Source: an uncultured Clostridia bacterium (GTDB taxonomy: Bacteria; Bacillota; Clostridia; Oscillospirales; Ruminococcaceae). Taken from it: DNA of 64,000 nucleotides. Every line of letters begins with the position of its first letter. Positions within the stretch are counted from its first letter, which is position 1. Made by a program: the position numbers and the translations under genes. This document shows positions 19,247-28,670 of this stretch, in pieces. The notes beneath the pieces were generated by a model. The model did no database searches. It was not told the DNA's origin and worked only from the letters and a program-made list of their open reading frames with translations. Location of the stretch: the NCBI GenBank assembly GCA_947625735.1, contig CANQPL010000001.1:95644-159643 (forward strand), given 5' to 3'.

Positions 19247-20497
19247 TTACTTTGCATATGCCGTAATTATGAACTGTGAAACGAGTACGACTGCGATAAG
19301 TGCTATGGGGTAAGCCGCCGCATAAGCAGAGGCAACGTTATCGGTCTTGGCAACATTAATAAGCGTACCCAGTGCAGGTGTAGAGGTCATGCCTCCGGTA
19401 ATTCCTCCCAGATTGTTGAAAAGGGGGAGCTTTATGATATATTTTGCGATAATGAAGCCCACGATCATGGGAATAAGCGTCATGAGAGCGCCATAAAGGA
19501 AATAATTTACTTTAAAATACTCTGTGAAACTTGCACCGCCCGGGATACCTGCACCGATAAGGAACATCATAAGCCCGAACTCTCTGAAAAGCTCCAGCAT
19601 ACTCTTGTTGGGGGTAACGCTTAAATTTCCGAAATGTCCGAAATGTGCGATAACCAGTCCCGCAAGCAGACAGCCGCCCGTGGTACCAAGTGAAAAACTG
19701 GACGTACCCATTGGGATCTTAATGCCGCCCACCAGAAGTCCGATGACTATTGCCAGTGCAAAGGGTGCAAGACCGAATCCGTCAAGGTGAAAAAGCTCAC
19801 TGCTGTCCTTGCGTACTCTGCCGGTATCGACCGAGGTGATCTTTGATCTTTCCTCCTCAATATTGGCTTTGCATATTTTAGGCATAAGCTGTACGAAAAG
19901 CACAACACCGACAACGCCGAAAAGATACGCAATTCCGTGTCCTACGGTCACCTCTGCCTCCAGCTCGGAAAGCATATCCGTAGGGTATGCAGATGCCAAC
20001 GTGTCCTTTGCCGCAGAAAATGCAGGCGTTGAGGTAAGCGCTCCGGAAAGAAGTCCTACTGCCATTACCGAGTCACAGCCCAGTACTGCAATGCAGAATA
20101 CGGTGGTCGCACCGCCCAGCAGAATAATTATAAGGCTAAGCAGTGCATAAGATGTGAAATTTTTCTTAAGGCTTGAAAAGAAGTTAGGTCCTGCAATAAA
20201 GCCTACAGATGTAACAAACAGAATAAGTCCGATATTCTCCACGATCTTAAGATAGTTTTTGGAGATCGAGGATACGGCAATGTCTGTGCCCTTTAAATAA
20301 ATTGCATTTGTCGCCGCATCATTTGCAAAGAACAGCGCACCTATCAGCAGTGCTACGATAAACACTCCCGCAGTACCAAGTGAGATACCTTTTACGGTGA
20401 TGCGTCCCAGAGCGTAGCCCAGCGCCGCAACTACAAATGCGATAAACAAAAGGAATGTGATACCTGTGATCGAAAGAATTCCCCCAAACAGGTTCAT
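19247..20497 (-). CDS. AspT/YidE-type membrane antiporter (candidate succinate exporter)
   Basis: About 416 residues and ten or more hydrophobic helices in two repeated halves, each with the glycine-rich signature of the aspartate:alanine exchanger family (FVTSVGFIAGPNFF; FLIGAGIPGGASFTEYF) and a conserved GLLSGALTSTPAFSAA / GITGGMTSTPALGTL pair. The TrkA-C domains of classical AspT are missing. Start: ATG 20497 with GGGAGG 9 bases upstream is preferred over a longer frame from 20548. It follows the fumarate reductase genes, so export of succinate is an attractive guess; the family also carries aspartate and other dicarboxylates. Confidence 0.75.
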   Translation of the reverse strand: MNLFGGILSITGITFLLFIAFVVAALGYALGRITVKGISLGTAGVFIVALLIGALFFANDAATNAIYLKGTDIAVSSISKNYLKIVENIGLILFVTSVGFIAGPNFFSSLKKNFTSYALLSLIIILLGGATTVFCIAVLGCDSVMAVGLLSGALTSTPAFSAAKDTLASAYPTDMLSELEAEVTVGHGIAYLFGVVGVVLFVQLMPKICKANIEEERSKITSVDTGRVRKDSSELFHLDGFGLAPFALAIVIGLLVGGIKIPMGTSSFSLGTTGGCLLAGLVIAHFGHFGNLSVTPNKSMLELFREFGLMMFLIGAGIPGGASFTEYFKVNYFLYGALMTLIPMIVGFIIAKYIIKLPLFNNLGGITGGMTSTPALGTLINVAKTDNVASAYAAAYPIALIAVVLVSQFIITAYAK

Positions 20498-20590
20498 AGG
20501 TTTATACCTCCCATTTTTCTGTAGGACAGACTGATCGGAGCATGACACTTCACGATCGGATCAGACTCTCCTTAACTAAAATAAACACTG
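20498..20590 (-). promoter_or_regulatory. Leader region of the permease gene
   Basis: Between the tfrA terminator and the permease lies about 90 bases that include the inverted repeat CTGATC...GATCAG on the minus strand. No clear -35/-10 pair was found, so the gene may depend on read-through of the terminator or on an atypical promoter. Confidence 0.3.
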
Positions 20591-20625
20591 TAAACCCCCG
20601 CAGATCCGCAGGGGTTTACTTGTTC
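20591..20625 (-). terminator. Terminator after the fumarate reductase gene
   Basis: AAACCCCTGCGGATCTGCGG (start) and the matching GGGGTTTA end form a strong hairpin (bases 20591-20618) about 80 bases after the tfrA stop. Confidence 0.75.
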
Positions 20626-20699
20626 CTATAAGATTATACTACTATTTTCTTCAAATTGACAGGGTTTATGCTAAAATTTAACATAAAATTTACTCTGTG

Positions 20700-22301
20700 T
20701 TAATTTGCTTTCCTTGCGTAATCGGGCAGCAGCTTAGGAGATACCACATCAGTTTCGATGCCTGCTGCTTTCATTTCATCTGCAAACTTATTTACATGGT
20801 CAAGAGTGAGCTTGCCCACAGTGACTTCCTTGTACTTCTTAGCAACGCTTCTGCCTGCATTTCTTCCGAATACGATAACGTCCAGCAGAGAATTTCCCAT
20901 AAGTCTGTTTCTGCCGTGAATACCGCCTACTGCCTCGCCTGCAACATAGAGATTCTCAATGCCGCTCATGCCGTCATCGGTAATGTCGATGCCGCCGTTC
21001 TGATAGTGAAGAGTGGGGTATACAATGATAGGCTCTTTACGGATATCTATGCCGTATTCCATGAACATTCTCAGCATTGCGGGAATACGCTTTTCAATAG
21101 TTCCCTCACCGTTTTTCAGCTCGATCATAGGAGTATCCAGCCATACGCCCTGTCCGTCTCCCGTGCTTATACCCTTGCCTCTTGCCTTGCACTCACGGAT
21201 AATGGAAGATGCACACACATCACGGGTTTCAAGAGGATGCATGAATACCTCGCCATCGCAGTTTACAAGCTTAGCGCCCAGAGAACGTACCTTCTCTGTT
21301 ACAAGTGCGCCGAAGATCTGCTCGGGGAATGCTGCACCTGTGGGGTGATACTGAAGCGAATCAGCATACAGCAGCTTTGCACCTGCACGATAAGCAAGCA
21401 CCAGTCCGTCAGCAGTTGCGCCGTAATGGTTGGAAGTGGGGAAGCCCTGATAGTGAAGTCTGCCTGCACCGCCTGTTGCGATAACGACGGTCTTAGCCTT
21501 AGCTACCATCAGCTCCTTAGTTTCCATGTTCATAAGAACTGCGCCTGCTGCCTTGCCCTCATCATCGAGTATTATTTCAATAGCTGCGGTAAAGTCGATA
21601 ACAGGGATCTGACGGTTGAGTACCTCATCACGGAGCGTTCTCATGATCTCGGCACCGGAATAGTCCTTGCAGGCGTGCATTCTCTTGCGGGATGTGCCGC
21701 CGCCGTGGGTGGTTACCATAGTGCCGTCGGGTGTCTTATCAAATTCAACGCCCAGCTCATTGAGCCACTTGATAGCATCGGGTGCTTCGGTTACGAGCTT
21801 GTATACCAGCTCATGCTTTGCAGCAAAATGACCGCCGCCGTAAGCGTCAATGTAATGGATAGCAGGGGAGTCGTTGGGCTTATCCGCAGCCTGAATGCCG
21901 CCCTCTGCCATCATGGTGTTTGCGTCGCCTATACGCAGCTTTGTTACGATCATAACATTTGCGCCGCCGTTGTGAGCCTCGATAGCTGCCGAAGAGCCTG
22001 CGCCGCCGCCGCCGATAACAAGCACGTCTACATCATATTTAGGGTGTTCAAGGTCGATCTTTGCGGGATCTATACGGCTGTTTGCCTGTAAAAGAGCAGC
22101 CAGCTCATGAGGAACCTTTTCGCCCTTGTTAGGACCTATCTTTAATTCCTCAAATTCTGCTTCGATGTGATCGGGGTGGTATGTAGCGAGGATCTCTTCC
22201 TTCTGCTCTGCTGTCATTCTCTCAGGCTCATATGCTGCATTTGCAGCCCGGTTGGCTTCTACCTTTTTGATCGAAGCAAGCATTTCTTCATTTGTATACA
22301 T
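20700..22301 (-). CDS. tfrA: Fumarate reductase flavoprotein subunit, TfrA-like
   Basis: Reduces fumarate to succinate. 533 residues with the Rossmann FAD site VLVIGGGGAGSSAAIEAHN, MAEGGIQAA, THGGGTSRKRMHACKDYSG, QYHPTGAAFP and the catalytic Arg region ETRDVCASSIIREC, then YVAGEAVGGIHGRNRLMGNS. The position of the His that covalently holds FAD in FrdA/SdhA (SHTxAAEGG) is Asn here (ANTMMAEGG), as expected for a TfrA-like enzyme with non-covalent FAD. No FrdC/FrdD membrane anchor is encoded nearby. Its partner iron-sulfur gene is 15 bases upstream. Aspartate oxidase is less likely given the HdrABC-linked context. Confidence 0.85.
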   Translation of the reverse strand: MYTNEEMLASIKKVEANRAANAAYEPERMTAEQKEEILATYHPDHIEAEFEELKIGPNKGEKVPHELAALLQANSRIDPAKIDLEHPKYDVDVLVIGGGGAGSSAAIEAHNGGANVMIVTKLRIGDANTMMAEGGIQAADKPNDSPAIHYIDAYGGGHFAAKHELVYKLVTEAPDAIKWLNELGVEFDKTPDGTMVTTHGGGTSRKRMHACKDYSGAEIMRTLRDEVLNRQIPVIDFTAAIEIILDDEGKAAGAVLMNMETKELMVAKAKTVVIATGGAGRLHYQGFPTSNHYGATADGLVLAYRAGAKLLYADSLQYHPTGAAFPEQIFGALVTEKVRSLGAKLVNCDGEVFMHPLETRDVCASSIIRECKARGKGISTGDGQGVWLDTPMIELKNGEGTIEKRIPAMLRMFMEYGIDIRKEPIIVYPTLHYQNGGIDITDDGMSGIENLYVAGEAVGGIHGRNRLMGNSLLDVIVFGRNAGRSVAKKYKEVTVGKLTLDHVNKFADEMKAAGIETDVVSPKLLPDYARKAN

Positions 22302-22316
22302 GGTGCAGCTCCTCCC

Positions 22317-22991
22317 TTACTTTTCAATATCTCTGTTGTTGTAGCGTTCCTGAAGCTGCTCGTTGGATTCCGCCATGAGCGTATCAAGGAACTCCTTGAA
22401 ATCGCCGTTGTGTATCTCCTTTACCCTGTCCTCAAGGTGCTGAGTTTTTGGCTGGAGATACTTTCCGTTGATCCTTCTTGCAAGCATAGCCACCTGCGGG
22501 TGGGAGATGCCTGCGGGACATCTGGAGGAGCATACGCCGCACATTACGCAATCGAAGGATTCGTCTGCACATTTGTCAAATTCGCCTCTCTGTGCATAAG
22601 CGATATACTGCATAACATTCAGCTTCTGTGTACAAGCCTTTGTGCAGGCATTGCAGCCTACACAAGCGTAGATCTCAGGGTAAAGCTGCATCATAACAGC
22701 CTGTGTGGTGGGGATATTGTTGATATCATAGATCTGTTTTACCAGCGGGAAGAAGGGCAGAGTTGCAATGTACATATCCTCCTGTACCTGTGTCTGGCAG
22801 GCAAGGCAGGTCTTAAGCTCGGGGTCGCCCTTTATCCTGTATATTGTGGCACAGGCACCGCAGAATCCGTTGCGGCAGCCGCAGCCTCTGATAAGCTGAT
22901 AACCCGCATATTCCATAGCTTTCATGATGGTAAGGCTTGCAGGCACGGTGTACTGCTTGCCGAACAGATAAATATTTACCATATTATCCAT
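22317..22991 (-). CDS. tfrB: Fumarate reductase iron-sulfur subunit, TfrB-like without the HdrB domain
   Basis: About 224 residues: a plant-type [2Fe-2S] domain (GCGCRNGFCGAC...CLAC, about residues 36-65) followed by two [4Fe-4S] motifs, CVGCNACTKAC (about 106-116) and CVMCGVCSSRCP (about 147-158). Carries electrons to the flavoprotein. Methanogen TfrB is fused to an HdrB-like CCG domain; that part is missing here and HdrB is a separate gene upstream. ATG 22991 with AAAGGAGTG is preferred over a longer frame from 23048. Confidence 0.8.
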   Translation of the reverse strand: MDNMVNIYLFGKQYTVPASLTIMKAMEYAGYQLIRGCGCRNGFCGACATIYRIKGDPELKTCLACQTQVQEDMYIATLPFFPLVKQIYDINNIPTTQAVMMQLYPEIYACVGCNACTKACTQKLNVMQYIAYAQRGEFDKCADESFDCVMCGVCSSRCPAGISHPQVAMLARRINGKYLQPKTQHLEDRVKEIHNGDFKEFLDTLMAESNEQLQERYNNRDIEK

Positions 22992-23013
22992 CTTGAATTT
23001 CACTCCTTTAATA

Positions 23014-23847
23014 TCAATATTCGTTAGGCAGCTCACCGAGCTGGTCAAATCTGAAAACGGGACCGTCCTTGCATACGTACTTATTGCCGATGTTGCAGCG
23101 TCCGCACTTGCCGATGGCGCATTTCATGCGAAGCTCCATGGTTGTAAACACCTGCGTTTCCTTGAAGCCCAGTTCTTTAAGTCCCGCAAGTGTGAATTTT
23201 ATCATAATCGGAGGACCGCATATAAGAACAGTCTTGCTGATATCCGGGGTAAGCTCCTTTACGTAATTGGGGACAAAGCCTACGTGACCGTCCCAGCCCT
23301 CCTGTTCACGGTCGATTGTAAGGTTTACGGTGATGCCGTCATCTGCCAGCCACTCGTTCAATATCTCCTGATAATCCACAAGATCGTCCTTTGAACGGGA
23401 ACCGTAAATTATCTGTATGCTGCCGTAGTTTTCCCTCTTGTCACGGCAGTAGTTTATTACCGAACGCAGAGGAGCAAGTCCGATACCGCCTGCGATAAAG
23501 AGAAGATCCTTGCCCTTGAGCTTTTCCGGATCCTCCACGGGAAAACCGTTGCCGTAGGGTCCTCTTACGGTGATCTGCTGACCTACGTCCATCATGTGGA
23601 GCCATGAGGTAAGGCAGCCGCATTTCTTAATGGAAAATTCCATAAATTCTTTGTTTGTGGGAGATGAGGTAATTGAAAACATACCCTCGCCCACTCCGGG
23701 AACAGAAAGCATAGCGCACTGACCGGGAATATGCTCGAACAGCTTCTTGCCGTCTGTGCCGACTACCCGGAATGTCTTTACATCGGGAGTATCGATCCGG
23801 ATATCGGTAACAACGCCGAGTTTTGGTATCAAGGTTTCATTCAGCAT
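23014..23847 (-). CDS. floxA: FAD/NAD(P)-binding oxidoreductase subunit, FloxA/HydG-like
   Basis: 277 residues of the ferredoxin-NADP reductase-like family found in dihydroorotate dehydrogenase PyrK, sulfhydrogenase gamma and FloxA. An FAD domain (about 1-110, RGPYGNGFPVE), an NAD(P) domain starting LLFIAGGIGLAPLRS, and a C-terminal [2Fe-2S] site CAIGKCGRCNIGNKYVC. It would be the entry point of electrons from NADH. Sits between the Fe-S subunit FloxB (7 bases upstream) and TfrB. Confidence 0.78.
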   Translation of the reverse strand: MLNETLIPKLGVVTDIRIDTPDVKTFRVVGTDGKKLFEHIPGQCAMLSVPGVGEGMFSITSSPTNKEFMEFSIKKCGCLTSWLHMMDVGQQITVRGPYGNGFPVEDPEKLKGKDLLFIAGGIGLAPLRSVINYCRDKRENYGSIQIIYGSRSKDDLVDYQEILNEWLADDGITVNLTIDREQEGWDGHVGFVPNYVKELTPDISKTVLICGPPIMIKFTLAGLKELGFKETQVFTTMELRMKCAIGKCGRCNIGNKYVCKDGPVFRFDQLGELPNEY

Positions 23848-23854
23848 AGTTTTC

Positions 23855-24874
23855 TTACTCCTCTCCGAAGGTCTTGATGACCTTGATGATATTCATGGAG
23901 ATCGGGCATCTGGAAAGACAGCGTCCGCAGCCTACGCAGCCGAACTCACCGTTGTTGTTGTCGGGAAAATATACCAGCTTGTGCATGAATCTCTGTCTGA
24001 AACGCTCGACCTGAGAGTTACGGGAGTTTGCTGCCGCCATTTTGGTGAAATCGGAGTACATACAGCTGTCCCATGTGCGGTAACGCTTGATGCCGTGACC
24101 TGTATCAAAATCCTTTATATCATAGCACTGGCAGGTGGGGCAGACAAATGTACAAGTGCCGCAGCCGAGACAAGCCTCGGACAGCTTCTTCCAGTGTTCG
24201 GAATTGAAGATGTCAAGGAGCGTATTCTTTCTGAAATAATCGGTGCTTACATTTGCAAAGGGAAGTTTTTTCATGATCTCGGCGGTCTGTGCCTTCTGAG
24301 CGTCAACAGCCTCGGTGCCGCACTCTGTAAGCATATCCTTTACGGATTCAATGAATTTTTCGCCCTTTTCGGTGTTAGCGTTTATATAAAGAGCATCTTC
24401 CGTAATGTGGCAGGCAGCATCGCCCTCGGGAGATGCGGCATCAATGCCGAATACAGAGCAGAAGCAGTTTTCCTCAGGCTCTGTGCAGGCAAGAGTTATG
24501 ACCGTGCCATGTTCTCTGCGTGTGGCATAATAGGTATCTACAGGCTCTGCAAGGAACACCTTGTCGAGAATGGTAAAGCTTCTTGCGTCACAGGCACGCA
24601 CGCCGAATATTACGAAATTTTCGCTTTCCTGACGGTTGTCGATGATCTCTATGTTCTTGCCGTTCATGTTGAAATCGCAGAGGTTTGTGGTCTGGGGGAA
24701 GAAGTGATCCTTTGCGCTTCTAACGGTGTTGAGCGCCTTTGACAGCTTCACACCCTCCTCCCACTTTACATAGGAGGCTCTGCCGTCCTTGCCGTCTGCG
24801 GGAAGATAGAGGGTCTGAGCCGCTGCAACAGCTGCAAACAGATCATCTAATTTTTCGATGGGAAGTCTGAACAT
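23855..24874 (-). CDS. floxB: Iron-sulfur subunit, sulfhydrogenase beta/FloxB-like
   Basis: 339 residues. The N-terminal domain (FVIFGVRACDARSFTILDKV) resembles the beta subunit of archaeal sulfhydrogenase and AsrA; the C-terminal half has two [4Fe-4S] motifs, CLGCGTCTFVCPTCQC and CVGCGRCLSRCP. It passes electrons between FloxA and the next partner. Its start touches the stop of the upstream gene (1-base overlap). Confidence 0.75.
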   Translation of the reverse strand: MFRLPIEKLDDLFAAVAAAQTLYLPADGKDGRASYVKWEEGVKLSKALNTVRSAKDHFFPQTTNLCDFNMNGKNIEIIDNRQESENFVIFGVRACDARSFTILDKVFLAEPVDTYYATRREHGTVITLACTEPEENCFCSVFGIDAASPEGDAACHITEDALYINANTEKGEKFIESVKDMLTECGTEAVDAQKAQTAEIMKKLPFANVSTDYFRKNTLLDIFNSEHWKKLSEACLGCGTCTFVCPTCQCYDIKDFDTGHGIKRYRTWDSCMYSDFTKMAAANSRNSQVERFRQRFMHKLVYFPDNNNGEFGCVGCGRCLSRCPISMNIIKVIKTFGEE

Positions 24875-25851
24875 TATTCCTTACCCCCTCTTTTATATAC
24901 GATATTCGGCTCACAGTCACCGAAGGTGTAGGCATTAAGAGGCGCTCTTGTATCAAGATCCTCGCCTGCCTGATATTCGCCGTAAAATTCGTTTATATCC
25001 TTGATATACTTGCGGTTAAGAAGGTGCAGAGGAATGTTCTGAGGACATACTCTTGTACATTCGCCGCAGTCGGTACATCTGCCCGCAACGTGGAACGCAC
25101 GGATAAGATGAAACATATTTTCTTCAAAGGAATCGGTTGCCGCTCTCTGCTGTATACCGGAAGCGGGGTTATCAAATACGCAGTTTTCGCAGGAGCAGGC
25201 AGGACATACGTTGCGGCAGGCATTGCAGCGGATACACTTTGAAAGCTCACCTCTCCAGAACTCATAGCGTTCCTCCGAGGTCATCTTTTCAAGTTTTTTC
25301 ACCATTTCAAAACGTGCGCCGTCATTGTTTACCTCACCGTCATTGCCGATCATCTCATCAAAGATAACGTGCTTCTTGCTCTTGCAGGTCTTGCACTTAT
25401 CGCCCAGAGTTTCGGATTTGGGTATGGTCTTATCTCCGTAAAGAGTGTGGACAGTAACGTTCTCGCCGTCACTTTCCATGCCCGTAATACCCTTGATGCC
25501 CTTTGACTTGACTGTATCCGCATCTACCTTTCCCGTACATTCAACGCCTATAATATAGACGTTTTCACGGAGAATGCGATGCTCCTTCAACAGCTGGTTA
25601 AAGCTGTAGGAGTCGCAGGGCTTGAGGAATACAAGGAGTTTTCCCTCCTTGCGGGACTCTTTGATAATGTATTTTGAAAGGTTGGGGGCGCAGAAATCAT
25701 TGTAAATGAAGCCTGCGTCAAGCTCCTCTGCCGAGGTAAACACGGCGGGAGTAGTATCATAGGCAAACTCGCCCGCTTTCCAGCCGACAACACGGTTTAC
25801 TGTACCGTCGGCAAGCAGCTCCTTTGCACGGCTGATCACTGCTTCTTGCAT
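24874..25851 (-). CDS. floxC: Iron-sulfur subunit, FloxC-like (FrhB-type N-terminus)
   Basis: 325 residues. The N-terminal domain (LVFLKPCDSYSFNQLLKEHR, IIGVECTGK) is related to the F420 hydrogenase/dehydrogenase beta family, and the C-terminal part holds two [4Fe-4S] motifs: CIRCNACRNVCPACSC and CTDCGECTRVCPQ. Extra Cys in DKCKTCKSK may bind another cluster. It overlaps mvhD by 16 bases, so stoichiometric expression is likely. Confidence 0.7.
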   Translation of the reverse strand: MQEAVISRAKELLADGTVNRVVGWKAGEFAYDTTPAVFTSAEELDAGFIYNDFCAPNLSKYIIKESRKEGKLLVFLKPCDSYSFNQLLKEHRILRENVYIIGVECTGKVDADTVKSKGIKGITGMESDGENVTVHTLYGDKTIPKSETLGDKCKTCKSKKHVIFDEMIGNDGEVNNDGARFEMVKKLEKMTSEERYEFWRGELSKCIRCNACRNVCPACSCENCVFDNPASGIQQRAATDSFEENMFHLIRAFHVAGRCTDCGECTRVCPQNIPLHLLNRKYIKDINEFYGEYQAGEDLDTRAPLNAYTFGDCEPNIVYKRGGKE

Positions 25852-26282
25852 CTCAGATCCTCCAATCTCTTGTTCTCTCCAAGCTTTGTGACGGTTTCCA
25901 CAAATTCATTCATGGTCGCCGCAAACTTTGCGCCCTCTGCCGCAGAAACCCATTCCACACGGGTCCTCTCCTTTTCAATGCCCATATAATCGAGCATGGA
26001 GAACAGTAGAGTCATTCTTCTTCTTGCAAAATAGTTGCCTGATGTATAGTGGCAGTCCCCGGGGTGGCAGCCGCACATGATCACACCGTCCGCACCTCTC
26101 TGAAACGCACGTAGTATAAACATGGGGTTGACACGGCATGAGCAGGGAACACGGATTATCTTGACATCGGCAGGGTAGTTAATCCTGTTTGTACCCGCCA
26201 GATCCGCTCCTGCATAGGAACACCAGTTGCAGCAGAATGCAACGATCTTGGGTCTGAATCCTTTTGTTTCGTTTACTTGCAT
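25836..26282 (-). CDS. mvhD: MvhD/FloxD-like [2Fe-2S] protein
   Basis: 148 residues, the MvhD family that links an electron-input module to HdrA. Conserved Cys: FCCNWCSYAGADLAG at the start, VPCSCRV in the middle and CGCHPGDCHY. It overlaps the end of hdrA by 10 bases, the same adjacency seen in mvhD-hdrA and floxD-hdrA loci elsewhere. No MvhA/MvhG hydrogenase subunits are present, so NADH via FloxA is the likely electron source. Confidence 0.85.
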   Translation of the reverse strand: MQVNETKGFRPKIVAFCCNWCSYAGADLAGTNRINYPADVKIIRVPCSCRVNPMFILRAFQRGADGVIMCGCHPGDCHYTSGNYFARRRMTLLFSMLDYMGIEKERTRVEWVSAAEGAKFAATMNEFVETVTKLGENKRLEDLRCKKQ

Positions 26283-28264
26283 ATCGCATCTACCTCCGCC
26301 ATGATCTGTTTATTGGAGAAGCCCTTGAGATCCATTGCGCCGGACGGGCAGGCTACCGTACAAGCACCGCAGCCCTGACATACCGCCTCATTGACGCTTG
26401 CCACACGGCGGATCGCAACCGTTCTGTCAGGCTGTCTGAACTCCTTGTCGGAATAGGTGATAGCACCGTAAGGGCATACCTTTTCGCAGGCGGAGCAGCC
26501 GTTGCACATAAGCTCGTCGGAATGAGCCACACAGGGGTTGCAGGTAAGCTTATCCTTGCTGAGAAGTCCTATTACCTTAGCTGCCGCCGCACTTGCCTGA
26601 GATACAGTCTCGGGAATATCCTTCGGTCCCTGGCAGACGCCCGAGAGGAAAACACCTGCGGTGGGGCTTTCCACGGGACGGAGCTTTGGATGCGCTTCGG
26701 TAAAGAAGTCGTTTGTATCCATGCTTGCGGTGAGCATTGTAGCGATCGAACGTGCGGTCTTGTCAGGCTCAATAGCAGCAGCCAGCACCACAAGATCGGC
26801 TTCGATATGGAGCTGCTCATTTGCGATAAGATCCGATGCCTGTACCATCAGCTTGCCGTCTGCACGTGGGGCAACCTTTCCTACCATGCCCTTGATGTAG
26901 TGAACGCCGTATTCCTCCACAGCTCTGCGGTAAAATTCATCAAAATTCTTACCGGGTGTACGAACGTCAATATAGAATACATACACATCTGTATCGGGAT
27001 ATTTTTCACGGGTAAGCATTGCGTGTTTAGCGGTGTACATACAGCATATCTTTGAGCAGTACTGCTTTCCGCATTCTGTAGTGGATCTTGAACCCACGCA
27101 CTGAACAAACACAATTGTGTGCGGGTGTACGCCGTCTGAGGGACGAAGAAGCTGACCGCTTGTAGGTCCTGCTGCGTTGGTAAGACGCTCAAACTCCAGA
27201 GAGGTGATAACGTCCTTACTCTGTGAATATGCAAATTCATCGAATTTTTCAAGGCTTATGGGATTATAGCCGGTAGCCGCAACAATTGCGCCGTACTTTT
27301 CCTCGACTATCTCATCTTGCTGCTTGTAGTCTATAGCACCTGCGGAGCAAACCTTAGCGCATACTCCGCACTTGCCGTTTTTGAGCATATTACAGTTGTC
27401 TGCATCAATGGTAGCCACCTTCGGAACTGCCTGAGCAAAGGGAATATAGATAGCTCGTCTGTTATCCATACCCAGATTAAATTCGTTTGGAATCTTCTTC
27501 TGGGGACATTTTTCTGTGCATACGCCGCAGCCGGTACATTTTGTTGCGTCCACATAGCGGGCTTTTTTTCTTATCTTCACAGTGAAATTGCCAACAAATC
27601 CCGATACAGCCTCTACCTCGCTGTATGCGTAGATATGGATCTTCTCATTCTGTGCGCAGTCAACCATTTTAGGTGTGAGTATACATGATGCACAGTCGAG
27701 AGTAGGGAATGTCTTGTCTATCTGAGTCATCTTTCCGCCGATAGTGGAATTTTTCTCCACGATGTCAACGTCATAGCCTGCCTCTGCAATATCAAGAGCA
27801 GTCTGTATTCCCGCAATACCGCCGCCGATAACCAGCGCACGCTTGGTAACAGGACTTTCTCCCGCAGTGAGGGGAGCGTTGAGCTGTACCTTTGCTACAG
27901 CCGTTCTTGCAAGAATTATGGCTTTTTCGGTGGCTGTCACCATATCCTTATGTATCCATGAACACTGCTCACGGATATTGGCGATCTCCACCATGTAGGG
28001 GTTAAGACCTGCCTTTGCGGCAGCCTTCCTGAATGTCTGTTCATGCATACGCGGCGAGCAGGAGCAAACTACAACTCCGTCCAGCTTCTGCTCTTTTATG
28101 GTGTCCTGAATAAGTGTCTGACCCACCTCGGAACACATATACTGATAATCAACGGAGAAAACAACCGCAGGCTCTTTGCTCATCGCCTCGGCAACTGCCT
28201 TGACGTCGACTGTAGCCGCAATGTTCGTACCGCAGTGGCATACAAATACGCCTATTCTAAGCAT
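26273..28264 (-). CDS. hdrA: Heterodisulfide reductase subunit A (electron-bifurcating flavoprotein)
   Basis: 663 residues, full length. N-terminal domain with FVCHCGTNIA, FAD Rossmann motif ALVIGGGIAGIQTALDIAEA, Cys-rich inserted ferredoxin domain (CTGCGVCTEKCP; CGVCAKVCSAGA), and a C-terminal ferredoxin domain with two [4Fe-4S] motifs (CNGCSACEKVCP; CQGCGACTVACP). In HdrABC this FAD splits electron pairs between a high- and a low-potential route. hdrC is 15 bases upstream and mvhD overlaps downstream. Confidence 0.9.
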   Translation of the reverse strand: MLRIGVFVCHCGTNIAATVDVKAVAEAMSKEPAVVFSVDYQYMCSEVGQTLIQDTIKEQKLDGVVVCSCSPRMHEQTFRKAAAKAGLNPYMVEIANIREQCSWIHKDMVTATEKAIILARTAVAKVQLNAPLTAGESPVTKRALVIGGGIAGIQTALDIAEAGYDVDIVEKNSTIGGKMTQIDKTFPTLDCASCILTPKMVDCAQNEKIHIYAYSEVEAVSGFVGNFTVKIRKKARYVDATKCTGCGVCTEKCPQKKIPNEFNLGMDNRRAIYIPFAQAVPKVATIDADNCNMLKNGKCGVCAKVCSAGAIDYKQQDEIVEEKYGAIVAATGYNPISLEKFDEFAYSQSKDVITSLEFERLTNAAGPTSGQLLRPSDGVHPHTIVFVQCVGSRSTTECGKQYCSKICCMYTAKHAMLTREKYPDTDVYVFYIDVRTPGKNFDEFYRRAVEEYGVHYIKGMVGKVAPRADGKLMVQASDLIANEQLHIEADLVVLAAAIEPDKTARSIATMLTASMDTNDFFTEAHPKLRPVESPTAGVFLSGVCQGPKDIPETVSQASAAAAKVIGLLSKDKLTCNPCVAHSDELMCNGCSACEKVCPYGAITYSDKEFRQPDRTVAIRRVASVNEAVCQGCGACTVACPSGAMDLKGFSNKQIMAEVDAICK

Positions 28265-28279
28265 CTGCTTTTCTCCTCC

Positions 28280-28657
28280 TTACTTACTGTATTTACGGAA
28301 TGCGCTGACGAGAAGCTGCTGAGGCGTTTCCTCGTCAATAAGCTCCGGCACCATGCTTGCTTTGAGATGATTATTGCCCTTCTGACGGATAGCGGAAAGT
28401 CTTACAGCCTCCACTACCTTTGCAGGCTCTACGTTTCTCGGACATCTTTCGACACAGGCAAAGCAGGAAAGACATTTGTACAGCGATTTACTGTTAAGAA
28501 GCGGTTCAATGTTTCCTGTTTCAACCATGTATACAAACTGGTGAGGGTGATACTCCATCTCATCATAGGAGGGACAGGTACCCGAACATTTTCCGCAGCG
28601 CATACATTTACGCACGTCCACACCGCTTATGCGGAGGACTTCTTCTCTTTTATCCAA
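28280..28657 (-). CDS. hdrC: Heterodisulfide reductase subunit C
   Basis: 125 residues with two [4Fe-4S] motifs, CMRCGKCSGTCPSYDEM and CLSCFACVERCPRNV, that wire HdrA to HdrB. ATG 28657 follows GAGGAGGTAAG. It is 13 bases after hdrB. No membrane helices, so it is the soluble HdrC type and not the DsrK/HdrDE type. Confidence 0.88.
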   Translation of the reverse strand: MDKREEVLRISGVDVRKCMRCGKCSGTCPSYDEMEYHPHQFVYMVETGNIEPLLNSKSLYKCLSCFACVERCPRNVEPAKVVEAVRLSAIRQKGNNHLKASMVPELIDEETPQQLLVSAFRKYSK

Positions 28658-28670
28658 AGCACTTACCTCC

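Noticed and set aside
20697..22091. A 464-codon open frame on the plus strand opposite tfrA
   Set aside because: It is antisense to a gene with clear motifs; it lacks a ribosome binding site and its protein is a Cys/His/Leu-rich complement of tfrA codons. Similar frames opposite floxB (23747-24742) and hdrA (26264-27055) were rejected for the same reason.
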